Source of the DNA: Steinernema hermaphroditum
Taxonomy: Eukaryota > Nematoda > Chromadorea > Rhabditida > Steinernematidae
DNA: 64,000 nt
Direction of reading: 5' to 3'
Assembly: GCA_030435675.1 (NCBI GenBank)
Contig: CM059625.1
Span: 14,322,001 to 14,386,000 of the forward strand
Shown: one piece after another, positions 37,507 through 47,725 of the stretch
Layout: every line of letters begins with the position of its first letter
Numbering within the stretch: position 1 is the stretch's first letter
Notes under the pieces: generated by a model
The model's database searches: none
Seen by the model: only the letters and a program-made list of their open reading frames with translations
What the model was told of the DNA's origin: nothing
Position numbers and translations under genes: made by a program

Positions 37507-37864
37507 TATTAACTTAAAGGAAATGCACAGCGCGTAGAGCTCATCGTCTCATATTGTCGCTGAGCAACACTCGTTGTTCATTCTATGACACTAACAAATG
37601 TTGATATTAATCAGTATAAGATTCGCGCTAGCAAATGGAACGACACTGACAAAGTGTGATATGTTGCATTCCATTCCGTTCTCACAATTAAAATGTGCGA
37701 ACAGCCGACATCGGGGATCGGAGTCTGCAACTTCGTTGATCTTGCTCTAGTGGCGAAATATTTGCGAGGCAATTCTTAACGTAAAATGTAATTTTTACAA
37801 ACATCTAACAACATATTTTCTTCGAGATGAGTGAGCTATTTGACCAGAAGGAGAACTGCAATAG
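37507..37864. repeat. Dispersed repeat, short copy (358 bp)
   Basis: From TTAACTTAAAGGAAATGCAC to GGAGAACTGCAATAG this sequence is nearly identical to 47884-48404. The second copy has 167 extra bases in the middle (47967-48133). High identity indicates recent duplication. No coding content is recognised. Confidence 0.85.
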
Positions 37865-38045
37865 GTGCTTCAAAAGAACACTATCCAGATGGGAAGATGA
37901 TCCATATCATTGTTTTGTTACTGTCTGAGATCAAAGTTTGCGAAATATGGAACAGATTTATTATGTTTCGTAGAACCACAATTACAATTACCTGCGAAAT
38001 TGCTATCATGTTCCATGTTTAAAAGTCCTGGTAACAGATTCACTG

Positions 38046-38726
38046 ACAAGGGAAGGTCCCAAACTGTCCCACGCCGATTCGGCTGAAATTTGGCAGGGAG
38101 AGGGTGGTGCTAGAGTGTAGCAAAAGGTTTCATCGGTGAATGGGGGTTTTAGCTACAATTCATAGTTGATTTTGACCTCTTAATTGTAAGGTCTCCTGGT
38201 GCGATGTCCCTGATGCCTCAAAATATACGGTATTCCTGTCAGTCTTTGTCATTTTTTGGCGGGTTTTCTGATGTTTTCGGCATTTAGAGCCCAAATTAAC
38301 ATTGTATATTAACAACCATGTCCTTGTAGCAAGAAAACTGGTCAAAAAACGACAAAAATAGACACACATACCGTATATCTTGCGGCATCAGGGACATCGC
38401 ACCAGGACGCCTTACAATGACAGAGGACAAAATCGCCTATCTTAAATATTACTCAAAATACGCAAAGGATTTGCTATTCGCCGTGGGAATTCATCCACAG
38501 TCCTTCTCGAACGATGCAGAAACGATTCATAGATTTGTTTTACCCGGAATTTCTAGTAAATTTCGTGAAGAGCGAAAAGCCGCCAGGGGTTACACGCATG
38601 TTAGTTTACAGCTTAAACCCCCCATTCACCGATGAAACCTATCAGGTGTTGCTACACTCTGGCACCTCTACCTGCCTACCAAATTTCAGCCGAATCGGCG
38701 TCGGACAGTTTGGGACCTTCCCTTGT
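38046..38726. mobile_element. 681-bp foldback element with long terminal inverted repeats
   Basis: The left end ACAAGGGAAGGTCCCAAACT is matched in inverse by the right end AGTTTGGGACCTTCCCTTGT (38707-38726). The pairing continues inward through ACGCCGATTCGGCTGAAATT and GGTTTCATCGGTGAATGGGG. A second inner pair lies at about 38184-38236 / 38358-38418 (GCGATGTCCCTGATGCC versus GGCATCAGGGACATCGC). No transposase was found, so this is a non-autonomous element or MITE. Confidence 0.8.
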
Positions 38727-39082
38727 GAGCGCATGGTGTTCATCAACGGCTATCAGCAGCTCAATGTTCAAAAGCTGCTTGCGTGTAAATCGGTGACGGC
38801 TCGTTGTATTTCTGAAAGTGAAATGACGAAATAAAAGTTTTAGTAAAATATTGCGATCGTGTGGAATGATAATAATACACCGGTATGTTGGATAGCGACG
38901 GCAAAAAGAGATGTACCATCTTGTGCAAATTTGTTTGCTTGCCAAGTGATCGTGAACAGCAACACCTGAAGGGCAATTGTTGATCTTCGTTGGCAAGGAG
39001 ACCTGCTGAAGCCTGGCTACGTCAGCCAAACATTTTGTTTGTATGTTGCGGTATTCTTTTGGTTCTTAATCAAAATACAGAA
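38727..39082. repeat. Dispersed repeat shared with 48690-48920
   Basis: AAATATTGCGATCGTGTGGA, AGAGATGTACCATCTTGTGC and TTTGCTTGCCAA..GATCG recur in the same order near 48706-48830, followed in both by GAACAGCAACACC.GAA. GGTATTCTTTTGGTTCTTAA (39052) also recurs at 48507 and, diverged, at 49030. No gene is seen. Confidence 0.75.
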
Positions 39083-39384
39083 GTCTCCATCCGAAAAGCC
39101 GTTAGGTCTTTCGTGTGTTTACCGCCGGTAGGCTACTGGTGTCTTGCCGCCCGCAGGGCTACTTGGCTTTTGTAACTGAAGGGTGCGAATTTGCGCGCAG
39201 CCCGTATTCCCTTACTTACCTTTACCTAAACCGTAATCCCTTACTTTATATTTTTATAAACGCGGGCTGTGCGCGAATTTGCGCCCTCCAGTTACTAAAA
39301 CCCAAGTAAACTGCGGGCGGCAAGACATCAGTAGCGTACCGGCGGTAAACACACGAAAGGCCTCACGGCCTTTCGGATTGAGAC
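39083..39384. mobile_element. 302-bp palindromic MITE
   Basis: The ends are GTCTCCATCCGAAA and TTTCGGATTGAGAC. Arms of about 115 bases pair nearly throughout, including CGTGTGTTTACCGCCGGTA with TACCGGCGGTAAACACACG and GCGCGCAGCCCG with CGGGCTGTGCGCG. Only a short AT-rich centre is left. It interrupts a dispersed repeat whose uninterrupted version (ATCAAAATACGG) is at 48525-48536. No clear target-site duplication was seen. Confidence 0.85.
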
Positions 39385-39434
39385 ACCACGGCCCCGCGGG
39401 CGGCAAGATTGGCGCTCATGTAAATGGCTGAAGT

Positions 39435-39589
39435 TGGCCAAAAAAAAACTGTAAAGTTTCAGGAAACTCGAACCGACAACTCTGCTGGTAACAAAATAGG
39501 CAAAAACTGCAAAACACTCAAAGTCTAGCATCGCCAGAGACAGAGTAGAAGTAGAGCGCTACCCTCTCAACTGTCTGGGTGGCTCATTG
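39435..39589 (-). repeat. tRNA-derived SINE-like repeat, minus copy
   Basis: Read on the minus strand it carries GTTGAGAGGGTAGCGCTCTA (A-box-like) and GGTTCGAGTTTCC (B-box, 39462-39474), about 95 bases apart. It matches 47726-47882 along its whole length. The T-stem is imperfect and the box spacing too large for a working tRNA. Confidence 0.65.
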
Positions 39590-40435
39590 CGAACGTTCTC
39601 CGTTTGTAAGCGGCTTTTTAGTTTTGGCGGCTTTTTAGTTTTCTTTTTAGCTTAAAGTTTTAAAAGATTAGAGACACTAGATATTGTATATAGTCACTAG
39701 ATAGTCGTGGAGCGGGGTATAGATCAAGGAAGAGCAATGGGAATGGACCTGAGAAGGGATAGTCATCATGGTCAGATGTTACTACTTCTGAAACAAGGGA
39801 ATGTTTCAGGGAGGTAACGACATCAGCTTTATACCCGAAATATTCTGGGAAAAATATCTACATCTCAATTTATTTGATAAACAGTAGATACCAGTATTAG
39901 TAACCGTGAAAAAGGGGTAAAAAGAGTCGATAAACACCAATGAAATAACGAAAAACACTGCAGATGCGAAAAGCATTCGGAAATATGGCTGTTAAAAGAT
40001 TTCACAGAACTTTCTTGTCACCCTTACCCGAGTAAGAAGGGCACAAGATCTCTAAGTCTGTGCCCCCAGAGATCCCGAAACAGGAAGAAGACCCAAACTA
40101 TTCAACGTACTCCTTCGTAGCAGCACAGCAGCAATGTTAAGTGAAGATCGGACATCAATTTAAGATTATTTAAATGCTTGAGTCAGTTTTTTACGAGTGG
40201 ACCTGTCATTATGCGTTGGTAAATCCGAATCAAATTCCTATTTATGTTTATTTCTGATAAAAACTATTTGATAAGCAGTGGGCAATTTGCGTGTGGTGCT
40301 GTAGTTTTGAGTGCTCTTTCTGATGGTGCTGTCCGCTTTCTTACGTAGCTTTCGAAAAGAAGAAGTCCGACGGAGTCCGCAGCCCGCCCGGCGGCCTTAC
40401 CCTTAGGCGGTCGCCCCGCGCCGCCTCCCTCAAAC
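39590..40435. other. Intergenic region
   Basis: No gene or clear repeat. The last 120 bases (about 40320-40435) become GC-rich, with CGCAGCCCGCCC and GCCCCGCGCCGCC. Confidence 0.45.
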
Positions 40436-40731
40436 GATTACATGACATAATCGCCATTGAAAAATCGCCACCGACAAACTCGTCACTGCAAAAATCGTCA
40501 TTCTACAAAAATCGCCTTTTTAAGCTCAAGTTTTTTGACTTTATGCGAGCTCGAAGGGCGAGCCCTGTTGCCGTGGTGGCTTCGGCAAACCCCAGCTTGA
40601 CTTAGCCTCCGGCTTAGGACCATGCCTGTTGATTTAATGCGAGCCCGAAGGGCCAGCCCTCTAGTCTTAACAACCGTATGACGATTTTGTCAAAATGACG
40701 ATTTTTGTAGAATGACGATTGTCATGTAATC
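40436..40731. mobile_element. 296-bp inverted-repeat element (MITE)
   Basis: GATTACATGACATAATCGCC at the left is mirrored by GACGATTGTCATGTAATC at the right. Inside, GTCATTCTACAAAAATCG is mirrored by CGATTTTTGTAGAATGAC. The centre holds two direct copies of ATGCGAGC(T/C)CGAAGGGC.AGCCCT. No open frame of note. Confidence 0.75.
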
Positions 40732-40957
40732 CATTTAAACTGCACCTAAGCAACCCAGAGAACAACAGTGAATTGGGGGGCTCTCAAGGAAATCGTGGTG
40801 GACCACTGACACTTCGAATGGTCAATCGATAAAGCGAACCTCTTGCCGTTAAGCTCATGACCTATAGACGCATGGGCCGTCGCACAAACATTGACATTGA
40901 CCTTTTTATGGTTAGGTCTTTTTCTGCTCAGCGGTTGCCCATGTGCGAGCAGCTGCA

Positions 40958-41585
40958 ATGATCACTACAATGAAACTATTGCTATGTGTTGTCGCCCTAA
41001 CAATGCAGGTAGGATCGCGAGAAGTTAAGCGATTGTATCAAAGATCAGAAGCGCATCTTCAGGTAGTGCTTGCCGTTTGACTTTTCTGTATATGTTTTGT
41101 ATTTTAAATTTAGATTTCGATCAATCCATCCAACTGCTCAAATGCGGGAAACGATATGGACATGAAATTCTCCGTTGGTTACGTAAATAGCAATTCCACG
41201 CTAACCTACTTATACGATAACCTTCAATGGGAGCGCATTGGAATTTGGAATCCGTATTCTAGATATATCTACGAAATCGTGAGTTGCTATGATGAGTGTT
41301 TATAGTTTTGGAACGCAGAAAGATGCTCCGAAATCGTTCAAAATAGAAGACGTAAAATGCTGGAAGGGGTTGGACAGAGATTATGTTTGCGCGCAAAGCA
41401 CCAAAACTCAGTGCATTTCTTTATTAAAACTGCGACAGAGAAAACAGCACGTCAAAAAGAAGCAACACCGGTGTCTGTGTGATCAAGCGGTAACGCTCTT
41501 GGTTACGAAACTTCTGCTCGAAGGTTCGAAGCCCGGTGACAGCGGTAGTTTTCAATTTTGTTTGGCTTCTTGCTCTGCGTGTTAA
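40958..41585 (+). CDS. Probable small secreted Cys-containing protein, 3 exons, up to 178 aa; C-terminus uncertain
   Basis: Not recognised. Exons 40958-41062, 41114-41278 and 41319-41585 join in phase (537 nt with TAA). The N-terminus has a hydrophobic signal-like stretch (MKLLLCVVALTM from residue 5), then a basic segment. Exon 2 has NCSNAGNDMDMKFSVGYV and aromatic residues (IWNPYSRYIYEI). Exon 3 has Cys-rich text (KCWKGLDRDYVC; RCLCD). A competing acceptor (TTATAG at 41305) would make a 27-bp intron and another frame ending at a TGA near 41483. The last part of exon 3 (about 41465-41545) overlaps a tRNA-like sequence (GGTAACGCTC ... GGTTCGAAGCCC), so the final 35-40 residues may be read-through of a SINE fragment. 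Single-gene status and C-terminus remain uncertain. Confidence 0.5.
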
Positions 41586-41811
41586 TTCTACGTTATCCTA
41601 CTTTTACAGACTCTAAAACGTTTTATTGTTGAGATACACAGGTGATAGTTGACCAAATGACAATACTGTAATTTACACTGATGCAGAAAGCGGAAAGTCA
41701 AACAAATGCGGAAAGTCAAGTCGTGAAGTCGTGACAGAAAGCGGCTAAACATGGAGCCATGATGTCCTGATTAGTTTCTAAAAGTATTAAAAAAAACAGA
41801 ACATTAAGTGT

Positions 41812-42410
41812 TCAATAATCTTCTTCTACGCGGTCGTCTTGGGCCTCTTCCTCGGCCTCTTCCTCGAGCTCTTCGTCGAGCTCATCAGAGCTTTCTTCGG
41901 AGCCCTCTTCGGAGCCCTCTTCGGAGCTTTCTTCGGAGCTGGGCTTCTTTCTCTGGCGTCTCTGGGGCGTTGCGGACGGTGGGGTGTAGACGTGGACGAC
42001 CACGGGGATGGAGAGGTTTTGGTTGAGGTGGTTGTTTCCACCCGTGATGCGCCCTCGGTGGACGCCACCATGGTGCATGCCGCCATGACGCATGCCTCCG
42101 TGGCGGTTCCCACCATGGCGAGTGCCCTCGTGGCGGTACGAACCGCCACTGATGTCTGTGGCGACATCAGTGGCGGTGTCGAAGAGGGCGTCCACTTTGG
42201 AGTCGACGGTGACGTCGACGCCTGCTAGACTAGAATCATGAAGCGTTAACAGATATGTTAACGGGGAAGCATTGAGCACCTTCTTGGAAGACGGAGCAGA
42301 ACGTCGCCATCTTGTTCGTCGATCTCGACGATGGGGAAGGCGGAAATGACGGCCACGTGGAGGAGAAGGAAGTAGAGAGAAGGATGAATGATGAGTCTGA
42401 GGTGACCCAT
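41812..42410 (-). CDS. Secreted His/Gly-rich protein with an acidic, Ser/Glu-rich tail, 2 exons, 182 aa
   Basis: Exon 1 is 42410-42280 and exon 2 is 42229-41812 (549 nt with TGA). The junction is phase 2 with a 50-bp intron and a GTGCTC donor; without splicing the frame stops after 10 codons. Residues 1-24 form a signal peptide (core LYFLLLHVAVISAF). A short acidic segment follows, then tandem R/M-H-G-G repeats (RHGGNRHGGMRHGGMHHGGV, about residues 76-96), a hydrophobic patch (IPVVVHVYTPP) and a basic hinge (RRQRKKP). The last 50 residues contain SSEESSEEGSEEGSEESS and then almost only D/E. No family is recognised. The His repeats suggest Zn or Cu binding and the Ser-Glu tract suggests a phosphorylated, Ca-binding or cuticle/mineral-type secreted protein; both are inference. 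The opposite strand is also open because of the repeats (41839-42228), but lacks a start, signal or splice logic. Confidence 0.72.
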
Positions 42411-42753
42411 TCTGTGTTCGCTTTAATATGCCGCTTCTCTCACAGCATGTTGGTTTTTTTTGCGGTCAGCGGCGGGCGTTATCAGGGCCGAAGGGAAAGT
42501 GCACTTTTTGTCGCGGTTTTTTTTGCGGTCAGCGGCGGGCGTTATCAGAACCGAAGGGAGTGATGGTGGTTACATAAGATAGATGTCGCTGCTTCACTCA
42601 CCACCAACATGGAAACGCTACTCCTTCTTACTGCTCCGACCAAGACAAGGACATCGCACCAAGATCTCAAACAGTCCCAGCCTCCTCCGCAAGAAAAACC
42701 GCAAAAATCCGTAATATAATGTCTGTACTCACTAATGAATCGCTTCTGTATTA
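42411..42753. repeat. Short intergenic gap with a 63-bp tandem repeat
   Basis: Two head-to-tail copies at 42452-42560 share GGTTTTTTTTGCGGTCAGCG, GCGGGCGTTATCAG and CCGAAGGGA, period 63. Otherwise nothing is recognised. Confidence 0.8.
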
Positions 42754-44022
42754 TTGGGTTGGTAAGTTGAAAATGCACCATTTTTAAAAATGAATCCTTA
42801 TTGTTGCAAAGGCACAGATTTGAATGGGTGTATTCACCATTTAAGTGCTCAGCCTCTGTACACTTTCTGGCGAGAAGTCTGGCCATTTCACTGCAGAACA
42901 GGAGAGATTCCGGGTCGAAAAGTTCCATTTTGTCCGTTTTTGACCTCATTGCAAACTTTGGCTCAATTTATTCGTTGATGTTTCCGACAGTACCGCACAA
43001 GTAGGTACCCGATAGAGCTGTGGGAGACCTACATGCATAACAAGTACCTGAGTCCCAGCTGAAGATGAGCAGCAGTTTTGTGTGCAATCAAAAATATCAA
43101 ACATTCATGCTCCTGCTGGATCTGCTGAAATCCCAAAACCAGTTACTAGTTCTTGCCTTATCTTGAATAAGAGAACGAGGTTTTTCTAGATGTTAGTCGC
43201 AAACTATAGCTGAGAGATTGCTCTATCCTATAAATACGTTTCAGCCCCGTGCTTCTATAATATCGCATATAAGACAGTGCAGCATTACTTTTCAACCTGG
43301 TTCTGACCGCAGCACAATAGTTGACTTCTCTTCCTTATCCATACCCTCAAGTAGTTCTGGGGATCATATGGCTAGAACCCCCTTGAACTCAAGAGTCACG
43401 AAAAATAAAGGAAAAGATTTTTACTTAGAAATACAAATAAAAGCAGGGGTCAATGAGTTGCGATGGCGGATCAAGGGCTCGGAGAGTCGTGAGAAATCGG
43501 AGTTCCCGATTTCCACTTGTAGCCAAAGGCATCGGAGCATCAGCCACTATGGCATTGAAGCACCCTAGCTGGCCGTCCATGTTGTCTGTACACCCCCAGC
43601 TGGAGTTTGTTAAATCAACAAAAAGTTTAACTACTTTCGGGTCAAGTGCTTTATGGGCAAATTTTTTATCTTCTTGGAATTTGTTCTCACTGTGACATTG
43701 CAAGAAGAGATCAGCGTGTGCGCTTGGAAGCTAAGCTCCTGCTGTATGCGCAGCTAAGACAGCATACCGCCTTTCAAATAAATAGTCCCTCGGAGAGGTT
43801 GTCGAAGGTTCGGTGTTTCGGATGCCCAGGTGGTGCTTCGCGGACCATGAATATAAAAGGATTCAAAGAAAGCGGAGGGCATGCAGGTGGGGCATCGGAG
43901 CGTACCGACTGGAAAGTCAACCAATCGCCCATACGGACGCACTATTCCATCTGATCCAAGGATCACACAGTGCGAAAATAGACGCGAATCAAAAATGGTG
44001 CATTTTCAACTTACCAACCCAA
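42754..44022. mobile_element. Mariner-like non-autonomous element, 1,269 bp, TA target duplication
   Basis: The left terminus TTGGGTTGGTAAGTTGAAAA (then TGCACCATTTTT) is exactly inverted at the right (AAAAATGGTGCA then TTTTCAACTTACCAACCCAA). Both ends are flanked by TA (42752-42753 and 44023-44024), the mariner/Tc1 target-site signature. Length matches full mariner elements (about 1.3 kb). The inside has no frame with the D,D34D transposase motifs; open stretches such as 43425-43703 (-) show no such residues. It is therefore an internally replaced or heavily decayed copy. Confidence 0.75.
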
Positions 44023-44024
44023 TA

Positions 44025-45038
44025 TTAACGCCTTACTTTGTTGTGTTCATAAATTTTCGGCACAAAACATTCCGGCAACGCATGTGCCATTCCGGCAACT
44101 GTTTGATAATAGAGTCGGCAAAAGCTGGGTCCGTTGTTCGCAGAATACATATTTGGAGTCGGGTTTGGAGTCGGAAAATGTTTTGATCCCATTTTCGACC
44201 TCTTTGTCTTATGGGAAGTTATTTCCTCCGATATCTATATTTATGGATGAGTACATATGACGGTTAGATTGAGCTAAGAGATTGCTATATAAATAACAAA
44301 AAAGGAATCTCTCAGCTCGAAGTGGAGAGCCATTCTGGGGGTCAACTTGAAAATGTGACGTTTGAGGCACCGTGCGCTGTACTAAACAACGCGCCTATCA
44401 ATTGTGCCCTAGGAGTAAACATGATGAAATTAAAGGATGTTTACCAAGTGGCCCATTTTCAATGCACGAACCCAATATTTCAATCTCAGCCATTTATACC
44501 GTAAAATCCTATATTTCTCAATGAAATCAATGAAAGCATAGCATGCAATATATGTTTATTCGTCTTTATCTTAAAAGAATACGAGTACTATACGCGGGGG
44601 GGGGGCTTTCTCATTACAATTAACCTCGTGGGACGACTCTCTCCCTTATATTCTCTTTTCTACAATCCTCTCTTCTTTGGTGAGACACGAATCAACTCAA
44701 ATCAACTACGAAAGATTGACAATAAAAGATTTTATTGTCTGCCTCTCGCGGGGGCTGCCGGGTACCAAGATACAAGTGGGACGGGGCTTATATTTAGTTC
44801 TTCTTAGGCGGGGCTTCTGGGACTTCCGGTTGGCCTTCTGGTCGGCGGATTCCGTCGGGGACGCTGGCGAGGTGGTGAAGCCTAAACACAAAGCATTAAT
44901 GTTTTGAATTATAGCGGCTGACTGAGATATCGACAGCTGATCACAAGAGTTTCGAAATTGTGAAGTATGATCAGCTGAACACCAGAATCAGCCGACCTAA
45001 TCTTTCTGCCTTAAAAGTTATGGGCTCATATCCTAACA
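44025..45038. other. Intergenic region with repeat fragments
   Basis: A decayed single terminus of the mariner-like family (CATTTTCAATGCACGAACCCAATA) lies near 44455-44478. The segment around 44160-44260 (TTTTCGACCTCTTTGTCTTA and following) resembles 46520-46590. A short G-run (GGGGGGGGG) is at about 44597-44605. No gene is supported. Confidence 0.5.
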
Positions 45039-45615
45039 TTACTGATATTTCGCCGTCGGATTTTGGCAATTGGTTCCCGTTGAATTCCAGCACTTCCCGA
45101 TCGAATCTGGATCAACGTCGGAACGTCGGTAATCTCCCTGCGCGCCTGTAACCCAATCGAAGTCACCATCGGTCACACTTTCAAGAATTCTATAATGGGA
45201 TGAGTTCAGTTAGAGTGTTGACATCAAGCTTACAGTTCTTGAGTGTATTGCGACGTAAAACGGACCGTCATATTAAGGACCGATGGCTTCCAGTTATCAT
45301 GCCACAATCGCGGGAATCCTTTCTTGTCCGTCTCAACGCAGATAACGTTAAACGATAGACATTTCTCGTATTCCTCCTGTTGGTCATGAGCTCCGTTTGC
45401 TGTTGAGTGGGCGAAACAACCTTGTTCTAAGTCGACGAAGTCGCCGAGGGTAAGTCGAGTACCCTAAATTTCACCATTTGTGATATGGTTAGTGTTGGCA
45501 TACGCACAATCTCCTTCGGAGTGCCTCCTGGTAGCATTTCTTTGCCCATAAAGGTTCCGAAGTTAACCATCATCACGGCTTTCTCGTCGATAACTCGGAC
45601 GATGAACACTTTCAA
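45039..45615 (-). CDS. Unrecognised protein, 3' three exons; start not resolved
   Basis: Minus-strand segments 45615-45508, 45463-45234 and 45189-45039 join in phase through two 44-bp introns (donors GTGCGT and GTAAGC, acceptors TTTAG and TTATAG), ending in TAA. The readable product is about 162 aa. It begins LKVFIVRVIDEKAVMMVNFG, continues GTRLTLGDFVDLEQGCFAHS, has several Cys (GCF, KCL, VICVE, GKCW, TNCQ) and ends GTNCQNPTAKYQ. An NST and an NMT sequon fit a secreted or luminal protein. No in-frame ATG precedes it. A stop lies about 30 bases upstream in that frame, so either an upstream exon joins at an acceptor near 45617-45630 or the 5' end is disrupted. No family assigned. Confidence 0.58.
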
Positions 45616-47725
45616 GCTGTGTCTGAGTGTCGCTCAGAAGACATCCGGATGGAAAGCTGAAAATTTGAAGATCAACATCTCAAGTTGCTTGGCATGCTTT
45701 CGGTTCCACAAGTGCGACGTAAACTGGAGTTCGCCTGATCTCAATAAATACAACAAAGCAATTTCTTTTAGACTCCGATTGGGAGTTCCGAGTCTCCCAA
45801 GGGTACGCAAGGTTCTCAGGTTTTTTGCATCTGCGCTTAAGTTATTTGTAACGATTATAAAGCAGGAAACATCCCATGTGACAGAATTGATGGAAGCACA
45901 AAAAAACGGAACTGTTTGTTTTACTAAATGACGCCAAAAAATGACTTGAAACTGCTACAAGAAATAAGAAGAAGAAATAACTTTATCCATAAAAGCAATA
46001 GGTCGAGTGCAGTTTATCCGGAAATTAGAGGCAAAACTCTTAGCGAATCACAAGCAGTTTAGTATTTAGGACGGAGAGATATTTTACGGCGCGAAAGAAA
46101 CCATGTTTGTAACGACTTGTCGCTTCTCTAATCGATCGACAGTCGCTTCTCTAGCGCGGCATCTACTTTGTATGTTTAAAAGACGGCACGTTTGCGAAGG
46201 AATGCTGCCGTATGTGTTTATGTTTAAGACTGTATATAACATCCCCGTTGTGTACAATAAATCAGTTAGCACGGATGGCTCAGCGGTAGCAACAATGTTT
46301 TTAGGCTGCCATTTTCCAGCGCTGGTGAAAACAGCATGAGCATTAATATATTGGTTTGGCTCGATGAAAAATTCGCACTTTTGTAATGAGGTTTTTATGA
46401 CATATTATTCAACATTTGATTTAATATACACGACAATCGAGTGGACAACTTGAGCCCATCTTGTGCGCAAGAGCCGGATTCACCATTCACAGAAAATCCG
46501 GGGTTTTCAGTCGAAAAAAGTTTAGGTCCAATTTTCGACCTCCTTATCTTATTCATAGTGGTTTCCTCTGATGTCTCGTGGAGTCGGTATATGGGTATGA
46601 TAGCCGTGAGTGTTAGCTACCTGTTGCATATCCCCATTGTCTGTTGTGGTACATAACCAAGTGGAAACATTGGAGTTAAGAGAACATCTTTATTTGGCGG
46701 TTCCATCTTTTTGAGATTAACTTATGTTTTCGTATATGACGAACACAGCGATAGGTGTATTCGGTAGGTAAGACCTAACGATGTACGTGGTTAAAGATAG
46801 TCACCGTCCATGACACAATTAAATCTATAGGAAGCCCGTACATCTCTTCACATTTCGCCATCTCAAGGTGCCAAAAAAATAGCCATCAAAACAGAATAGG
46901 ACTCCATCATCAGGATGAATGCAATGCAGAAGTGGCCTATCATGGTGTAGGGTAAGAATTTATTGTACTCAACAACGCACTGCTCAATTTTTTCGCAATT
47001 GAAAACACGGCGGAAATGAAGACACAGAAAATGGTGGTTTGCGTGGTCTTAACCGGCACTCAAGAAAAGTTTTTAAATTTTAGGGGGGCGGTGGTCACTA
47101 AAAAGCCACAGACTATGTTAAGCACCGATTTTCATCTGTTGATTAATGTTTAAACCGCTCTTGAAAACGATTCTCTGTAAAATCCATTTTTCGGTCGCAG
47201 TGACCGTTTCACGCGGAATTCTAAAAACTGTCATCGCATTGCTCGTATCGTTCTTTAAACATGTTCCTGGTATCCACTAACAACTTTTCCTGGTCAGCTA
47301 GGCGCCAGAAAACCAGAAAACTGTTGCGAATGGAAAATCGGGTGTTCAAAAAATCCAAAGAAGAAGAAGGGAATCATACGGAATTTGGCACCCTTTTTCC
47401 AAAAATGCACCCTCAAACTGAGCAAGAGCGAGATGAACGTAACCAAAGTGATTACTCAAGCCTTAGCAAGAGTAACATTGAGTTCTGGGTGCACAAAAGA
47501 CTTTGAATGATCAATAATATCTCAATTCGTGGCGGAACCGACAGAGGAACCCGACAGCGCCCTGTACCCTATATATAAACGGAGAACCGATGGGTCGGTT
47601 GGTCTGTGTGTGTGTGTGTGTTTTTCCGTGCGCACGAGGAAAACACCCACACAAAATAAGGACCCCGATGGGAACTGAACCCGACAGCGCTCTGTGTGTG
47701 TATGTTTACAAACGGAGAACGTTCC
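45616..47725. other. Intergenic region
   Basis: A minus-strand stretch (about 45640-45840) is open in one frame but has no start or family resemblance. The segment 46500-46600 resembles 44160-44260. A short (TG)n run is at 47604-47621. The phrase GAACCCGACAGCGC.CTGT occurs twice (near 47546 and 47677), as part of a small direct duplication that also includes AAACGGAGAAC. No gene supported. Confidence 0.45.

Noticed and set aside
41465..41545. Possible functional tRNA gene (A and B boxes)
   Set aside because: Only two of five T-stem pairs form and the acceptor stem does not close; treated as a decayed tRNA-derived fragment.
41839..42228. Plus-strand 129-codon frame opposite the His/Gly-rich gene
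   Set aside because: Arises from the codon repeats of the minus-strand gene; the minus strand has a signal peptide and splice logic.
43425..43703. 92-codon minus frame inside the mariner-like element as a transposase
   Set aside because: None of the mariner transposase motifs can be seen.
46268..46300. GGATGGCTCAGCGGTAGC, tRNA A-box-like
   Set aside because: No B box follows at a suitable distance and no cloverleaf can be drawn.
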